Shown: piece after piece, positions 1 through 13,003 of the stretch
Layout of the letters: the number at the start of each line of letters is the position of its first letter
Numbering within the stretch: the stretch's first letter is position 1
Assembly (NCBI GenBank): GCA_028023455.1
Contig: JAQFVV010012402.1
Location: 9,776,292 to 9,840,291, forward strand
Length of the DNA stretch: 64,000 nt
From: Epiperipatus broadwayi
Lineage: Eukaryota; Onychophora; Udeonychophora; Euonychophora; Peripatidae
Direction of reading: 5' to 3'
Made by a program: the position numbers and the translations under genes
Notes under the pieces: model-generated
The model's input: the letters and a program-made list of their open reading frames with translations, nothing else
What the model was told of the DNA's origin: nothing
Database searches by the model: none

Positions 1-201
1 AAAACTATAGGTGATTTAGCGTGCAAATTATGTAAGGAAGGTATAGAAAATATTATGCATATATCGATTGAATGTAAATGCTTGAAAGCAGAAAGGGTAC
101 AGATAATGAAGTTATGGGAGAATAGGTATGAACAAAGTGACTATACAGAAAGTGAGTTATTAGTTTTTATGCTGGGTTTGCGAAAAGATAGGGGAATTTA
201 G
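1..201 (+). pseudogene. C-terminal end of a LINE reverse transcriptase
   Basis: Reading frame 1 is open from the window edge to a TAG at 199-201 (66 residues). It contains a CX2C...HX4C cluster (ACKLC near residue 7, then HISIEC), the small zinc-binding motif often found after the RT domain of LINE ORF2 proteins. The downstream sequence to about 260 could continue the protein after a frameshift (a short stretch reads MLWKWDG). It may be the same family as the LINE at 22958-27749. The 5' part lies outside the window. Family assignment rests on the zinc-cluster spacing only. Confidence 0.55.
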
Positions 202-3109
202 ATTTAAAGGCCACAGAGTTGACAAAGATTATGTTGTGGAAATGGGATGGGGCAGAATATGGGAAGACTTAAAGAGTGGGGAATGGAAAATAAAGTGGCT
301 AACAGGTTTATCTGGGCATAGTTGCTGAGATATTCTTGACTTCGTTTAAGGAGAAGCCAAATACATCACATCACTAAGAACTTTGAGAAGAAATCTTGAC
401 AAAGTTCTGGAAAATTTAAACAAAAATAAATTTTTCTAAAGACATTCAATACTTAATATTAGATGATGGAAATAGTCCAATATATAAATACAATTAATCA
501 GTAATTGTTTATATCTTTTACAAGTATATATTTACCGGATCATCTGGATAAATCCTAGTACTGAAACTTACAATTCTTTTAAAAGTGCAAGACCATTACC
601 ATTCTGCGCTCTAAGAACTATACTGCGTTTGCATTATATAATAGAGTAATGCATTTTTTTCGATGCAAGTATTACTTTTCAGTTAAATTAAACAAATATA
701 ATTACAATCGCAAAAAATTATTAAACTATATTTTTTACTCCCTACATTAATTAAAAAAACCTTGAAATATATTTATCGATTGAACCATTCGAAAATATTT
801 AATGGGAGTCCTTAGAGACATTTAAGTAAACTATATTTAACATAATACATGATTAACGAAATCTCGTCTCACACCTCTGCACTATTCTAGAAATATGTAG
901 TTAGAATATTATGAATACCAAATCAAAAATAAACTAAATAAGTTCATATTTACCGTCTAATACAGATACTTTGGTTAATTATATATCTATAAAGTAATTT
1001 AGTCTTCAGTATTAATCTTATTAAGCATAACTCATTGTAAAAATAAATAAAAAATCAAATGGAATTATACTAGAAGTATAAAGAAAACAAAAATATCCAA
1101 AATAAGTACCGGATTTAATATTAATAGTACTACCGCAGTAACTACAGATTTGTTTATTTACTAATTTATTTACATTTTTATATTTAAAGGTTTTAATACA
1201 TAAAATATTTTGTACATTTAATTTAAATATGATAATACAATTTGCATTATATATACCTATTTCCTGTCTTTTCTTTTCTTTTTTTTTTTTTACTGAAAAG
1301 CACTTATGCAATCATCCAATCAAATTTTAGTCTTCAGTAACGTGGGTGATTCAAATGATAGTCGTTTGCGTATAGTAAATAAGAAATATTTATACAATAA
1401 AGAATTGATATTACAGGTTAGTTAAAATAAAATAAAATTTTATATTGTGATTTCAAAAATTTAATAATGAAATTATATTGTAATTTTGATATAAAACATA
1501 ATATTTTTATAAAATTAATATTGTGATAATAATTTTCTCTATGCAAATTATAGTTAGATAATAGTTTGGGATAAATAATTTTAACATACATTAGTATTTG
1601 TGTACTAAACATGTAACGAAGAGAACCTTCCTATTTTCACTTAGTTGTATGTTTAGTACACAAGTACCCATACTTTGAGTAGACCGAAAATGTTTTGAAA
1701 TATTGTCAGGTAAATCAATTTTTCAAAGATCTAACTATAAATGTTTTAATGTGAGGGGTTTACTATGCATATTTTTTTTTGTTTTTCACCTTTGAACAAT
1801 CAAGAATTTAAAACTTTGATATGTGCTGTGTTGGGATTATAAAAATGGTGAATTTATTATTCGAAAGGAATGAAAAATGTACTTGTGAAAAATATGAATA
1901 AGCTATGAAAGAATGCAAAAATTTGTATATTAGTAAATACAATGAAATTGGATTATTTTATTAGAATTAAGAGAAAATGAGTTTTTATTTTTATTAGAAA
2001 TTTTCTAGAAACGTTAAGTGGTTTACGATTATATTGAAAGTTTTATGAAATTGGAATCTAAAAATAACTGGCATTGAAGCTTTTAATAATATTAATGTTA
2101 CGATAGTATACTAACGGAGTTTATATTAAAACATATGCATCAAGAGTAATAGTTTTCATAAGTAAGTAACATTGGATTGTTTATACACATTCAACATACA
2201 GCTATCTTCTCTTTTATATTATCCAAGCTAATGATTTAAAAGTGTTAAATCTTCTAAGGATTTAAATCTTAACTAATTTGTTTGTATACCTATATAGATC
2301 TGACACAAAATTAGCAATATATATATTTCAATTAATTTTAAATAATTGTAAGTGCTTTTGTTTGAAAAAGCATCACATATTTCTACCAGCACTACTTTCT
2401 TGGGTTCATTGATTCATGCTTACAATATATAGTTTTAGAATAAAATATAATATTTTTCTTAATGGAGATATTATGTTTAAGCTGAGAAAGTCATTTAATA
2501 CTTTAATGGTAAATAGTTATACAAATTAATTGACTTGGGTTCAAAACCTTAGAGTTACTGAAACTCTAAAATCATTAGCTTTATTTCTTTTGTATTTTCT
2601 TAGATATGTATGTGCAATTTAACACAATTCATTGTTGAAGACGAATAACTAGAAATTAGTCAGAAAATTTGATAGACACTATCATCTGATATCCATTAAT
2701 TATTTATGCATACAATATATTTTAAAATAGAATACTGTAATAGAATAAATCATTGCTTTTAGTGTTGTGATATTTAAGAAAGAAAAGTAAAAAATTGTAG
2801 GAGATTATGGGTTAGAGCTATTGAATGTTGTAGTTTTGAAATATTTGGAAAGGAGTTGAGATAAATAAAGATTTGTATTCCATTTGAAATCCTCATCATT
2901 GGTGAAGAAAATATGATTAGGAAAATAATTTTTCTTGTCTACTGATGCCTATGTAATTGAAATGATGTAATTTAGCTGGTAAATTTTTATTTAAAACTGG
3001 AATTTGTCCATCTTGTGCATTGTTTTTGACCCATTGTTTTTTATATGATAATAGTGATAAATAAGTATAGAGTATTTAAATGTAGACAGATATTTAGCTT
3101 GATCAAATT
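202..3109. other. Gene-free AT-rich stretch
   Basis: No convincing coding region or RNA gene. Two structures are visible. About 70 bp at 428-500 is repeated at 20475-20545. An inverted pair of about 20 bp lies at 1590-1611 and 1648-1669 around TTTAGTACACAA. Everything else is low-complexity AT sequence. Confidence 0.6.
428..500 (+). repeat. Dispersed repeat, copy 1
   Basis: Contains TTAGATGATGGAAATAGTCC and its AT-rich flanks. The same block occurs at 20475-20545, just past the last recognisable PLE-like sequence, so it may be the untranslated end of a retroelement. Here it follows a LINE fragment. Confidence 0.6.
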
Positions 3110-4236
3110 AAAATAGCTCTTTCTAATCTTAAAAGAGGAATGCTGCAGGCCTTGATGAATATCTGATGAAGTGTTATGTTAATTTCAAACTATTGGAATT
3201 TTTTAGGAATATATATAATAACCTGGAGTTGTGGCATTTGATCATAAAAATAATTCTTTGGGTTTATTTTACAAAAAAACTGCAATAGTTTTCATGGAGT
3301 ATTTGTCATTGCTGTTCAATTGAGAAAAAATATTTTCAAGATTTTTTTTTTTAATAGATTGCTTCCAGTTATAGTTAAAAGATTATCAGAGACTCAGTAT
3401 TATTCTAGAGGATTAAGAAAACTAGATAGATGGATTTTTGTTGCCAGGCAAAGACAAAAAAAAAAAAAAAGAATCAGAGTGTAAAAGTGCAATTTATATA
3501 TTGATTTTATTAGCTTAAAGCAATGGTGGAAGCATTGCTACTGTCAGTGGAAAATTATAGGCATTCAAAATGAAAGTTAGTGATAAATAATGACATATAT
3601 TAGTTCAAACTTTGCTTTGTTTTTATGACATTGTTTTAGAATAGTTTATAGGTGGCTTCATGAAGCAATTGTTAAGATGTGATATAGATTTGAAAGTTGA
3701 GATTTTAATTTAAATAGATTAAAAAGTACAACCTAGTTTTATTGAATTATACATTTATAGACTGCTACAAATGCAACTTATAAAGATTTTGATTCAGTAA
3801 TTAATGTTCACAAAACTCATGGGGGGGGGAAAAATTTTCAGTAACTTTTAGCATGGATGATTATTAACTTAAGAATGTGGATCAGTTTAAATATTTTGGC
3901 AGCTTCTTTGATAGGTAGATAGACTGGATGTTGAATTACAATACAAATTCCAATGCACTGCTACCGCATTTAGTAAATTAAAAGATATTTCATTATACTG
4001 ATATAACTATCATTAACTAAGTTGTATATAAGGGTTTTATTTTGTCCAATTTATTAAAAAAAGGTGATGGACTTCTCGTAGATCTAAGAACATTAGAAAA
4101 TTTTAATTTAAGAATGCTATTTAAGATTTTAAAAATACAATGGCACGAACATCATATATCTTCAGTTTTTAAATATAATGATATTGAATATACTACTGTA
4201 AAGACATATTTTCATTGGTATAAGCATGTGAAATAA
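3110..4236 (+). pseudogene. Degraded LINE reverse transcriptase
   Basis: Scattered frames on the + strand read like a LINE RT. Near 3130 is an AAGLDE-type block (RT domain 1-2, usual form KAAGxDGI). Near 3870 there is VDQFKYFGSF, the 'FKYLG' block after the catalytic motif. At 4042-4236 a 64-residue frame contains LRMLFKILKIQWHEH and ends WYKHV, the thumb region of RTE/CR1-like elements (usual form LRKILGIKWQD...WVGHV). Many stops and frameshifts separate the blocks, so this is an old inactive copy. Identification is by motif order, not by alignment. Confidence 0.6.
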
Positions 4237-4419
4237 ATAGATGATATAAATTTTTCAAAAAATATTTTTTAAGTAACTCATACATGTTTAGTCCCATTTA
4301 CATTACAAAGATTGTCTCTAAGATATTCTAAGGAAATGCAATATGGCTGAAAATTAGACAATATGTTGAAATCTTTCAAAAAGTAAAATTCATTTCAAAT
4401 ATTAATAGATAGAACTATT

Positions 4420-4681
4420 ATTAAAACAAGCAAAACTCTCCATACAGTATTGCCACTCAGTGCAAGCCAGAGTAATCAATGGATGCCAAAAGGCTTGTGC
4501 ATAAAATCCCCATCTAGTGCCTACTCATCCAATGTCGCCAGACTACTTTCTGGTTTGTGACCTTCGTCACTGAGGAGCCTTGGATCTGAGAGCACTGAAT
4601 GGCAATACTGTATGGAGAGTTTTGCCTGTTTTAATAACAATTATAAGCAAGCATAAGAAATAATGATCATGTGATGTTTAT
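4420..4681 (-). mobile_element. Family 1 retrozyme-like foldback insertion
   Basis: A 262-bp insertion flanked by an exact 14-bp direct repeat, TAGATAGAACTATT, at 4406-4419 and 4682-4695. Both ends carry inverted copies of the family arm (AAAACAGGCAAAACTCTCCA and its complement). One side also has the family tail with GATCATGTGATGTTTA. The middle holds a decayed hammerhead on the - strand. No coding capacity. Confidence 0.8.
4527..4585 (-). ncRNA. Decayed hammerhead ribozyme, family 1
   Basis: On the - strand the order is ATCCAA, CTCCTCA-like stem I strand, GTGACGA (core CTGATGA with C3 changed), stem II, GAAA, then AGTC and TGGCGA, TTGG. The stem I halves still pair. Mutation of C3 should abolish cleavage. 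Confidence 0.6.
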
Positions 4682-4916
4682 TAGATAGAACTATTTAATG
4701 TCAAATAAACAGATTAAATGGCCAGCTTATGATATATGTGGACATGTTTATGATTGGTTTGTTTAATCATTCCAAAACTCATTTTTAATTTATATTATTC
4801 CTTGTGTTTTTTTTTTTCGTTGTACTCATATGTAATAATATCAAATCACTTAATTTTTTATGCTTATCTGAAAGGGTGTATTTATATAGTCAAATAAGAA
4901 TTAACATTATTTAACA

Positions 4917-4945
4917 TAAAATATATATGTATATATATATACATT
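4917..4945. repeat. TA dinucleotide microsatellite
   Basis: Short imperfect (TA)n run. No function inferred. Confidence 0.7.
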
Positions 4946-5152
4946 CTTGTTATTAAAAAGGGTGGGGGGTTGTTTGAAGAAGATGGGATGATGGTTGTAT
5001 TATTATTGGGGAGGATTGGGGTGGGGGTTGGAGTGAAATAAATTATATATTTACAGTAAATCTTGCCAATAAATACAAGAAATAAAATAAGATAGCCTTT
5101 ACTCCGGCCATTTCAAAATAAAATAAAAACTTACAACAGTAATGATAATATA

Positions 5153-5343
5153 GGATATATGAGCACAGACTTTCACACCACCCACCTCTCTCCACTCTAT
5201 CTAATAACACTGATACACCTAAACACATATATGCTGAAAAGAGATAGAGTGGAGAGAGGTGGGTGGTGTGAAAGTCTGTGCTCATATACCCTATATTACA
5301 TATATATAGCCACAGGTATATAACAAGCCTGTGTTTCAGTTAT
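5153..5343. mobile_element. Palindromic insertion with 18-bp target duplication
   Basis: Arms at 5152-5202 and 5242-5292 are inverted copies of about 51 bp with one mismatch, around a 39-nt loop. A one-sided tail (5293-5343) contains a further small hairpin, CACAGG/CCTGTG. The insertion is flanked by an exact 18-bp direct repeat, AACAGTAATGATAATATA, at 5135-5152 and 5344-5361. The near-perfect arms suggest a recent event or gene conversion between arms. I found no hammerhead or tRNA-like boxes. The open frame across it is only a reading of the palindrome. Confidence 0.7.
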
Positions 5344-5361
5344 AACAGTAATGATAATATA

Positions 5362-8300
5362 TTGTCATCACTCAGTAAATATAATATTCTACTATTTGTA
5401 TTGGAAACAGTTACAATAAATTTCCCAATTTCTAAGAAAACTTAATATTAAACTTATACTACTATAAAATATATTTCTTATGATGTAAATGCATCAATAT
5501 AAGTTTATATTTAAAATACATTTATTAAAGTCCAATAAATAAAATATTAAACGAAAAATTATTAAAGACTTTCTTTGCAGTTTAGCAAAGTATCATCCTG
5601 ATATTTCAATATCAGAAAATTTTAAATAAAAAAATGTGAATATCTCCCTCTATAAAAAAATTAACTATTATGCAAAAATAAGAGATAATTTCATAAATTT
5701 TTGTAACTTAAATTGATTAAAATTGTAATAACATTTAAAGAACTATCAATAAATTATATTGCTTGATGTTTGCATTTCTTTCGTTTTTATACTCTTACAT
5801 TCAGCATATCATTCAAAATCATTTTCACTATTCTCACTTTCATTCCAATTTGAATAAGCATCTGTTTGAGCTAAGTGATCTCTACTACTTGTATGAATAT
5901 CCATCATTCCTCTCTTATGTTATAAACTATGACAATCATCAATCATCTCAACATCATTTGCAAAAGAAATTTCTATATACTTGCATCTTGCTCTCTCACA
6001 AATTATCAATTTCAAACAATTTAGTTATTACTTATAAAACTATCCTCTACGATGATTCCTGTGGTGATAGATAGTGATTAAAGTGTAGGGTATGGAATAA
6101 TAACAAGAATGACTCAAAAGAGTAAGATAATATCATCATGGATACAGTGCAAATCATAATAGATCTGTATTCATCGGGCACCTAAGATTCAAGTCATGGC
6201 TCTATTATAGCACTTATTGATGATAAGGAAATGCAACTGTCCATGGAAAATGATATACAGCCCTATGTTATCTGTATATTTTAATAACTTTAAAGTATGA
6301 AAATATAATTCACATACAACAGATTTCAACATATCCCTAACACCTAGGATTTCATATGAATATTACTCTCCCAACCACCATCCTATATCTTCCACACTGA
6401 ATAACTCATTTAACATCATAAAATATACAAACAGCATTCTAAAATAATTTCCAAAACACAATATTAAAGAAACAACAAAGATCTAAATTCATTTCAAGAT
6501 GATTTTTTAAAAGTTTTCATGCACAAATGATCTTGATAAAACATACATCAGTACTATACATTTATTTATTTGTTATTATATAATTTAGAGATCAGTATTA
6601 GGTCTTTCTCTGTATTTCAACAGATAACATTCACAAAGATAAAACATTAATAAATTAAAGATGTTATCTAATGTACTCATATTCAAGCATTCACATTAAA
6701 TAAATATTTTAAATAACCTTGAGTATTTTCAAAACATTCACCTGCTTTCATCAATTCTTTTATAATAAAAAAATACGATAATTTCTATCTACGGTTCATT
6801 CCATTGTTTAATATTAAATTCAAGCAATATGAAATAATAATTTAAAATACTAATTAGGATATATCATTTTAAAAAACAAATTATTAAGCAAAATGTAATC
6901 TAAATAATAAAAAGAAATTACCAATGATCTCAACCTTTATTAAGATCATTCATGGTAATCTGCTTCTTGGACCATTCATTCAAAAAAAAACCAATTACGA
7001 TTGTAATTTACCTTGTTCAGAAAATTAGTTTCTGAATACACATTTTTTTCTATTTAACATAATAATGAAGTTAATTTATTTTAAGATTAAATTTAAAATA
7101 TAATAAAAGATTAGTTTTAAAATTTAAAAAAAAAAAAAATTCTAAATATTAACGTTATACTTAACATAAAAAAATGATAAAGTTTTAAAGTTACGAAAAG
7201 ATTTTTTTTCTCTCCTACTGCTCATGAGTTGAATACTTGCCAGGAATCTTGCATCATTGCCTAGTTTACAGTTGGACAGCTTTGTACACAAATCATACTC
7301 TTGGCTCACATCATTAAAAAAAAAAGTACAAATAATAATAAAATCCAGTAAAATCTAACAAAATCCATGGAAAATATTAACCATCCTTGAAGATAAAATG
7401 TTTATTTCAGTCCTTTCTGTAAATTTTATTTAGGGATTTAATATCTTCATAGAATAATAATTCAAAATCCATTTTATATGAAATATTTTCTTACATATGT
7501 TTCAGCCATTGTGTATAGCAGACATATGGCAATAAATATGATATAAGTAATACTTGCATTTTTCATCGGTCAAAAACATTAATACAAACATTGTATAATA
7601 TAATATTATTTATTTAATATGTTTATCAGCAGACATGTAGTTTATAAATTAAAATAAATACTTCTTTCTTTAAAAAATTTACGATTTTTATCCTTTTAAA
7701 CACTTATCTTTTCACTAGATATTTTTCTTTTCCAGATAAAATGACAGCTATATCATTCAAAGCATATATTAACTGATATAATTTCAATCTTTTAAAAAGA
7801 TGTATCAGAGTTCATTTATTCCAAATAAAGTTATTTTTAAAGTATATAATTTATTTATTGATTTGATCAATAGCAAGTCCTTTTAAAAGCATAAAAGACA
7901 TTCAAAAGTCATCTTCTTCAATTTGTCTTTAAATACATCGTTCTTAAAACGTAAGTCCATTTTGATTACTTTAAAAACAAATTAAATGTGAATTATTACT
8001 ATCAATTATATACATACCATAAAACAATTTAAATTTCGTTTTTAAACTTAGATGCAGTGTTTTTTCTTTCTTCAAATTTAACAGTATGATAAAAGATTTT
8101 TAATAAATGTCCAATTCCTCTTAATTGATTTTAATAAACTATTTTCATTGTAATATGATAAAGTTGTTGTAAATAAATGTTCACTCACTCCAGACATACT
8201 ATTTATAAAAATTTCAAAGTTCTTACATAAATCTTCTCTGGTCTCATTGTAGTATATTCCTTGTCATTTGGTGTTCATTATCCCAATATTTAAGTAACTA

Positions 8301-9742
8301 CTATCACATTCCATAGAATTATTGAGGTCCTAAGCTAAGTTCAAGTAAGAATAGACTGACAGGGAAATTTGGTGTTTAGTGAATCATTATTTAAATAGTT
8401 ATTCCAATTATAGTTTTCAAAAACACTTTTAAATGAAATAACAATTTAAAAGAAATTACTACTGTCACAATATAAAAAAATATAGTTATAAATTTCAAAC
8501 TAAATCTGTCTTAATCCGAATTTGTTAATCACTATATCACTAAAAATCACTATCTAGACTCGCTTCAACCTCTTTATGCTGGTCTTAATCCAATGATTTC
8601 ATTGGTCAATACTGCTTGTACAAATCTACTAATTTACATAACTACATCAATATCATTTTTAAAATTAAGTTTTAAAACTATGAGTCATCAATATTAAATA
8701 TCAAATTATTTAATACCTTAAATATTGAATATTTTTATCTAAAAAATTAAATATTCTTGCTAAAACAATTTTTAATATTCTAATGACCTAAAATTGATTT
8801 CAAAATAAAATATTACACCTAAATAAAATAATAATAATTTTATTCATTACTTTGCTAATATTATCTCTAGACTTTATATATGTTACACTTTATTATGTAT
8901 CAAATTTTTGTTTACAAGCTAAAATTAAAGTTTTCTTTCCCTAATTTTCTGAAAGCATACATATTCATACAATCACCTCTAATCATGTGATATTTTCAGC
9001 ACATGTAAAACTAATATTAAATGACTTTAAATAATATTTAAAACAAAAATAATTACCTTGAACCTATAATATAAAATATTTATTGCTATAATTAAGCTAT
9101 TCTCCCATCATAGTATCTTTTAATATAATAAATTAAAATTAATACTATCTTTTAGATAATTTATTGTATCATTTTATATTTAATTAATCTCAAAATGAGT
9201 TCAAACTATCTAATATATCTTTATAAGCCCCTATCTACTAAGTTTGAACCCCTACTACCTATAACATCAAAATTATATGCTAGAAAATAACCTAAATTTT
9301 TTTTTTTTTAAAAATATATCTATTTATCCAACTCTACCTAACTATCTCTACCAATTATAAAGGGTACAATATATATACTAAATTAATAGTTAATACAGAA
9401 AATTAAACAATTTAGGAGTTTAAATATTTAGATTATAATTGAGTTAATTATAGGTGAAAAAAAAGAATAGTAGAATCAATTGCTAAAAAAGAATAGTTAA
9501 TTAACTACAAATAAAAATAAACAAACAAGCTCTTGAAGTCTGGAAAACAATATAGAAAAGATAAAAAACATTAAATCTGTGACCTACATATATATTGTAA
9601 TAAAAGATACAAGCACTTAAGATATATCAATTGCTAACACTGCACACAGAAAAATAAAAAGAATGAAATGCTACTTACCAGAGCTCTCCTATTTTTAAAA
9701 GTTAAAACAATGGCCTAGAGCTTAGACAAGTAACCACAATGT
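5362..9742. other. Gene-free AT-rich stretch
   Basis: Several open frames up to about 100 codons occur, for example 5763-6074, but their composition (poly-aromatic, His/Leu-rich) fits AT-rich noise. A weak RT-like string may lie on the - strand near 5900-6000, too degraded to call. Nothing else is recognisable. Confidence 0.5.
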
Positions 9743-9754
9743 ACATATGATTTT

Positions 9755-10225
9755 AAGCCAATAAACATCACATGACCACCTCCTCTTATTCTTGTGTATA
9801 ACTGTTGTTAAAACAGGCAAAACTCACTATATATATTGCCACATCTAGCAAGCTAGAGTAATCAATGGATGCCAGAAGGCTTGTGCATAAAATCCCCATC
9901 TAATGCCTACTCATCCAATATCCCCAGACTAGTTTCTAACTTATGGATTGAAACATTAAGGTGTTTTCAGTTTAAGACTCATAGTTTTGTAGTTAAATGG
10001 AGATAAAAGGTGGTTGCTGGAGGGTTGCATTAGATCCTAAGATCTAGATGCAGTGCTCTCAGATCCAAGGCTCCTCAATGATGAAGGCCATAAGCCAGAA
10101 ACTAGTCTGGGGATATTGGATGAGTAGGCACTAGATGGGGATTTTATGCACAAGCCTTCTGGCATCCATTGATTACTCTAGGTTGTTGCGTGTGGCAATA
10201 TATATAGTGAGTTTGGCCTGTTATA
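9755..10225 (+). mobile_element. Family 1 retrozyme-like foldback insertion
   Basis: A 471-bp insertion flanked by the exact 12-bp repeat ACATATGATTTT at 9743-9754 and 10226-10237. It begins with the inverted family tail and arm (AAGCCAATAAACATCAC, then AAAACAGGC). It continues through a 5'-truncated direct copy and ends GTTTGGCCTGTTATA. The direct half carries a hammerhead (10063-10121). Confidence 0.8.
10063..10121 (+). ncRNA. Hammerhead ribozyme, family 1 (one core change)
   Basis: ATCCAA (10063-10068) pairs with TTGGAT (10116-10121), and TCCTCA pairs with TGGGGA, forming a bipartite type I stem I. The core reads ATGATGA (C3 to A), then AGGCC...GCCA (stem II), GAAA, CTAGTC. A two-base-pair stem III and a GTC cleavage triplet are kept. 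The C3 change should inactivate it. Confidence 0.7.
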
Positions 10226-10659
10226 ACATATGATTTTGTATGATTTCAAGCCAATTATAGTAATCATAAACTTCAACAAATAATCACTGTATATATAAAT
10301 ATGAATTTGATAGTCATTCTTCAATAAACAATTTTTATATGTATAAATATGGATATGGTGACTATTAGAATATTATTTTATGTAAAAATTTTCTATCAGT
10401 AATAATTATTATTAGAAATAGGAAATAAATTATGTTAATAGTTAATCCTAGCTATTATATTCAATCATTACATATTATAATTGTCTATGTGTCCTACTCT
10501 AAATAATGTACAACTGTTGTAAAAAATATGGTGCATAGGAGACAGATCAAATACACTATAATATATTCGGTTTATTTTTGATACTTTTTCTTGTTGTCTA
10601 TTAAATGTTTTTTTTAATGATAACTGATAGATGATCATTCTTTATGAAAGTTTGTTTTT

Positions 10660-11755
10660 TGTAGAACTTAATACAGTTTCTTTTCTCCTCACCACAGGCT
10701 TCTGAACAAACTTCTTTTGCTGTTTCTTAGTGATATTATAACTTCATATTTTGAGTTTTTTTCATGATTGGAAACATATATTAAATATTTTCCTGTTTGC
10801 CAGAGTTTTGATTTTGTCATTAGGAAATTTCATCCCAAGAATATATAATAATGTCAATTTTTGTTCCTGTTTTAATTCTTCTGTGAATTTAACTAAAGGT
10901 GATATTTTATTGATGTATTTCCAGAATGTTTGTAATAGTGCTTCTTCATGTGGTCTTACAATGAAATTATCATTAGTTTAATGATGTCAGACTTTTGGAA
11001 TACTATTTGTAGCTGTAGTTTTACATTTTTTTGTATAAATATTGTTGTTTAAGAATAGCAGTAATGAGCTCATAGACATTCTTTGATTTTTGAAACTATT
11101 TTGTAATGTCAAATATTTCATTAAATTATTAATAGGAATATATATGGTTCTGTTTTGCAAGTGTTGTCCTCATTTAATCTTTTTCTTACAATAAACAAAA
11201 GCTTCATCCCAATCTACATTCGTGAATAAACTTTTCACTTCAAAACTTACCAATATGTCATTTCTTTCTATTTTCATGTTCTTAATTGATTTCACAAAGT
11301 TCTTAGACTCCTTGATAAAGAAATATGTCTTATGATTTAGAATTGAGAATCTAAAAAGAAATCTTGATAAATGAATTTCTAGAACTAGTAATTGCTAAAA
11401 TGTGTTAATTTACTTTTTTCTGAAGCATTGAAGCATTTGCAATGCTTTCTGTATAATGTTTATAGTTTTGTTTCTATAGTTTAAATTTTTTACCACCTTT
11501 TTGCAATGGTCCGCTGAGTTCTGTTTCTTGTCAACTCTAGTATTGCTTTATCAGAAGGGAGAATGATTCTAGATTTGTCTAATTTAAAAGATTTAATAGT
11601 TTTCTTTCAACATAAGTAATGTTTGAATTAGGTTTGTGGTATTTCTTAAGTGTTCTTATTATTATTTAGCATATTTAAATAGCTTCCTCACTGGTTACTA
11701 TTATATCTAAAAAAAGGAATATTGCATTTAGTTTCAGAATCTGTTAGATATTAAG
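10660..11755 (-). pseudogene. Penelope-like element reverse transcriptase, inverted arm
   Basis: Read on the - strand, motifs appear in PLE order: YLTDSETK (N-terminal 'LTPAE' block), DKSRIILPSDKA (usual form DKxxVILPADKG), ESKNFVKSIKNMK, then DILVSFEVKSLFTNV (RT motif A, usual form LVSFDVVSLFTNVP). They are followed by TNDNFIVRPHEEALLQTFW (usual form YVDDTFVIW), with the catalytic Asp pair altered, and KFTEELKQEQKLTLLYIL (usual form FTMExExxxxLPFLDV). Several stops and frameshifts interrupt it. The palm block around AMGSPLSP is not recognisable, nor is a GIY-YIG endonuclease. The motif series fits PLE RTs and not LINE or LTR RTs. Confidence 0.75.
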
Positions 11756-11884
11756 AACTAAGATTTTTATCTGATGTAAATTTAATAACCTAGCATTTAA
11801 CATCAACTAAAAATCTTAATCCCAGGTATCTAACAGGTACGGAAACTTCTGTTCTAAATCTAGCAGTTTAAAATCTTATTTTCA
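11756..11884. repeat. Head-to-head junction of two PLE copies
   Basis: The two PLE arms diverge from here. AAGATTTTTATCTGATGT near 11760 is an imperfect inverted partner of ACATCAACTAAAAATCTT near 11800. The LT-x-x-ET coding block appears on both sides in opposite orientation, and once more as a partial duplicate at about 11825-11850. Confidence 0.55.
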
Positions 11885-12292
11885 AATATTTAACAGATGC
11901 TGAAACTTCTGATTTGAAAAAAGATTAAACTTTGCAATCACAGCATTTAATATTTTCTTATTAAATATAATGGCAGAAACATTGGGGATTAAAAAAATTT
12001 CTTGAGAGACATCAATGACTATGTAAACATTTCCCATGTTAAGAGAGAAGATCTCTGTATTGATATATCTATAATCATTCTTCCTACTACAAAGGCAATG
12101 TTATAGTTGTAATAGATAGTGCTGTTTATAGCAAAACAAAAAAATTCTTGATAACAGACCAGAATAGTGGCAAAAAGTCCTACTTGGGGCCAGAAACAAG
12201 GTTAAAAGCATTACTTAGAAAGAAATGCAGGTATTTCATTGATTCAAACAAAAAATATATATATTTCAGCAAACTTCTATATCTCTATTAGC
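11885..12292 (+). pseudogene. Penelope-like element RT, + arm, part 1
   Basis: The frame at 11890 reads LTDAETSDLKK then LNFAIT, the PLE N-terminal block (usual form LTPAExxxLxxGLNFAP). SIIILPTTK near 12070-12090 matches the ILPADKG block. After a frameshift come DSAVYSK and LKALLRKK. Stops are frequent. The copy is interrupted at 12281-12292 by a family 1 retrozyme composite and resumes at 14717. Confidence 0.7.
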
Positions 12293-12625
12293 CATTAAAA
12301 CAGGCAAAACTCTCCATACAGTAGTGCCACTTAGTGCCAACCAGAATAATCGGTGCTTGTCTTATAGCTAAAGATGCCGTTGGATGGCGCCGTTTTCACG
12401 CTAAAACTATAAAATATAAACATTCACGGGCCGTTGATTTTAATAATTTTTCTGTGCTTTTTTGTAATGCGAAAATAAAAACAAAACAAAATCGTCTTTT
12501 TTAAATATTATTTTTATTAACGTATACAATTTAAATGATAATAATAAATGTAAAATAAAATAAACAAATTACTATTTGATACATCTTTTTTATGTTTCTT
12601 TATTAGAAAAATAAATTTTGTATCA

Positions 12626-12752
12626 TATATTTTTTTACTTGTGTTACAGCTTTTTTTATCAATTTTCTATCGTATATTTTTTTACTTGTGTTACGGCTTT
12701 TTTTTATCAATTTTCTATCAAATATTTTTTTACTTGTGTTACGACTTTTTTT
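12626..12752. repeat. Tandem repeat, about 57-bp unit, two to three copies
   Basis: The phrase TTTTTTTACTTGTGTTACGG recurs with TATCAATTTTCTATC spacers inside the nested TIR element. Internal minisatellites like this are common in non-autonomous DNA transposons. Confidence 0.7.
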
Positions 12753-12907
12753 TGTTGTTGTTGTTTAAAAAATAATAATCGTAATAAAAATTAAAATTTT
12801 TTAGTCTATTTTTTATTTTCTTAGTCTTCGTTTTACTTTTTTTTTTTTTATTAACAGATAAACATATATTATGACTATTTTTAAATTCAAATAAAAAGTA
12901 ACACTTG

Positions 12908-13003
12908 TTACTGTTAGTTTTAGGATTAGTTTTAGGTTTAGGGTTAGTTTTAGGGTTAGGTTTAGGGTTAGGTTTAGGATTAGTTTTAGGGTTAGGTTTA
13001 GTA
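12908..13003. repeat. Telomere-like TTAGGG/TTTAGG array
   Basis: About 95 bp of degenerate TTTAGGGTTAGG repeats within the nested TIR element. On the - strand it reads as a Pro-Asn-Pro-Lys repeat in a 113-codon frame that I regard as non-coding. It could be an interstitial telomere-like tract or a transposon minisatellite. Confidence 0.7.

Noticed and set aside
5043-5285. 80-codon - strand frame
   Set aside because: It runs across the palindromic insertion, so it is a product of the inverted repeat.
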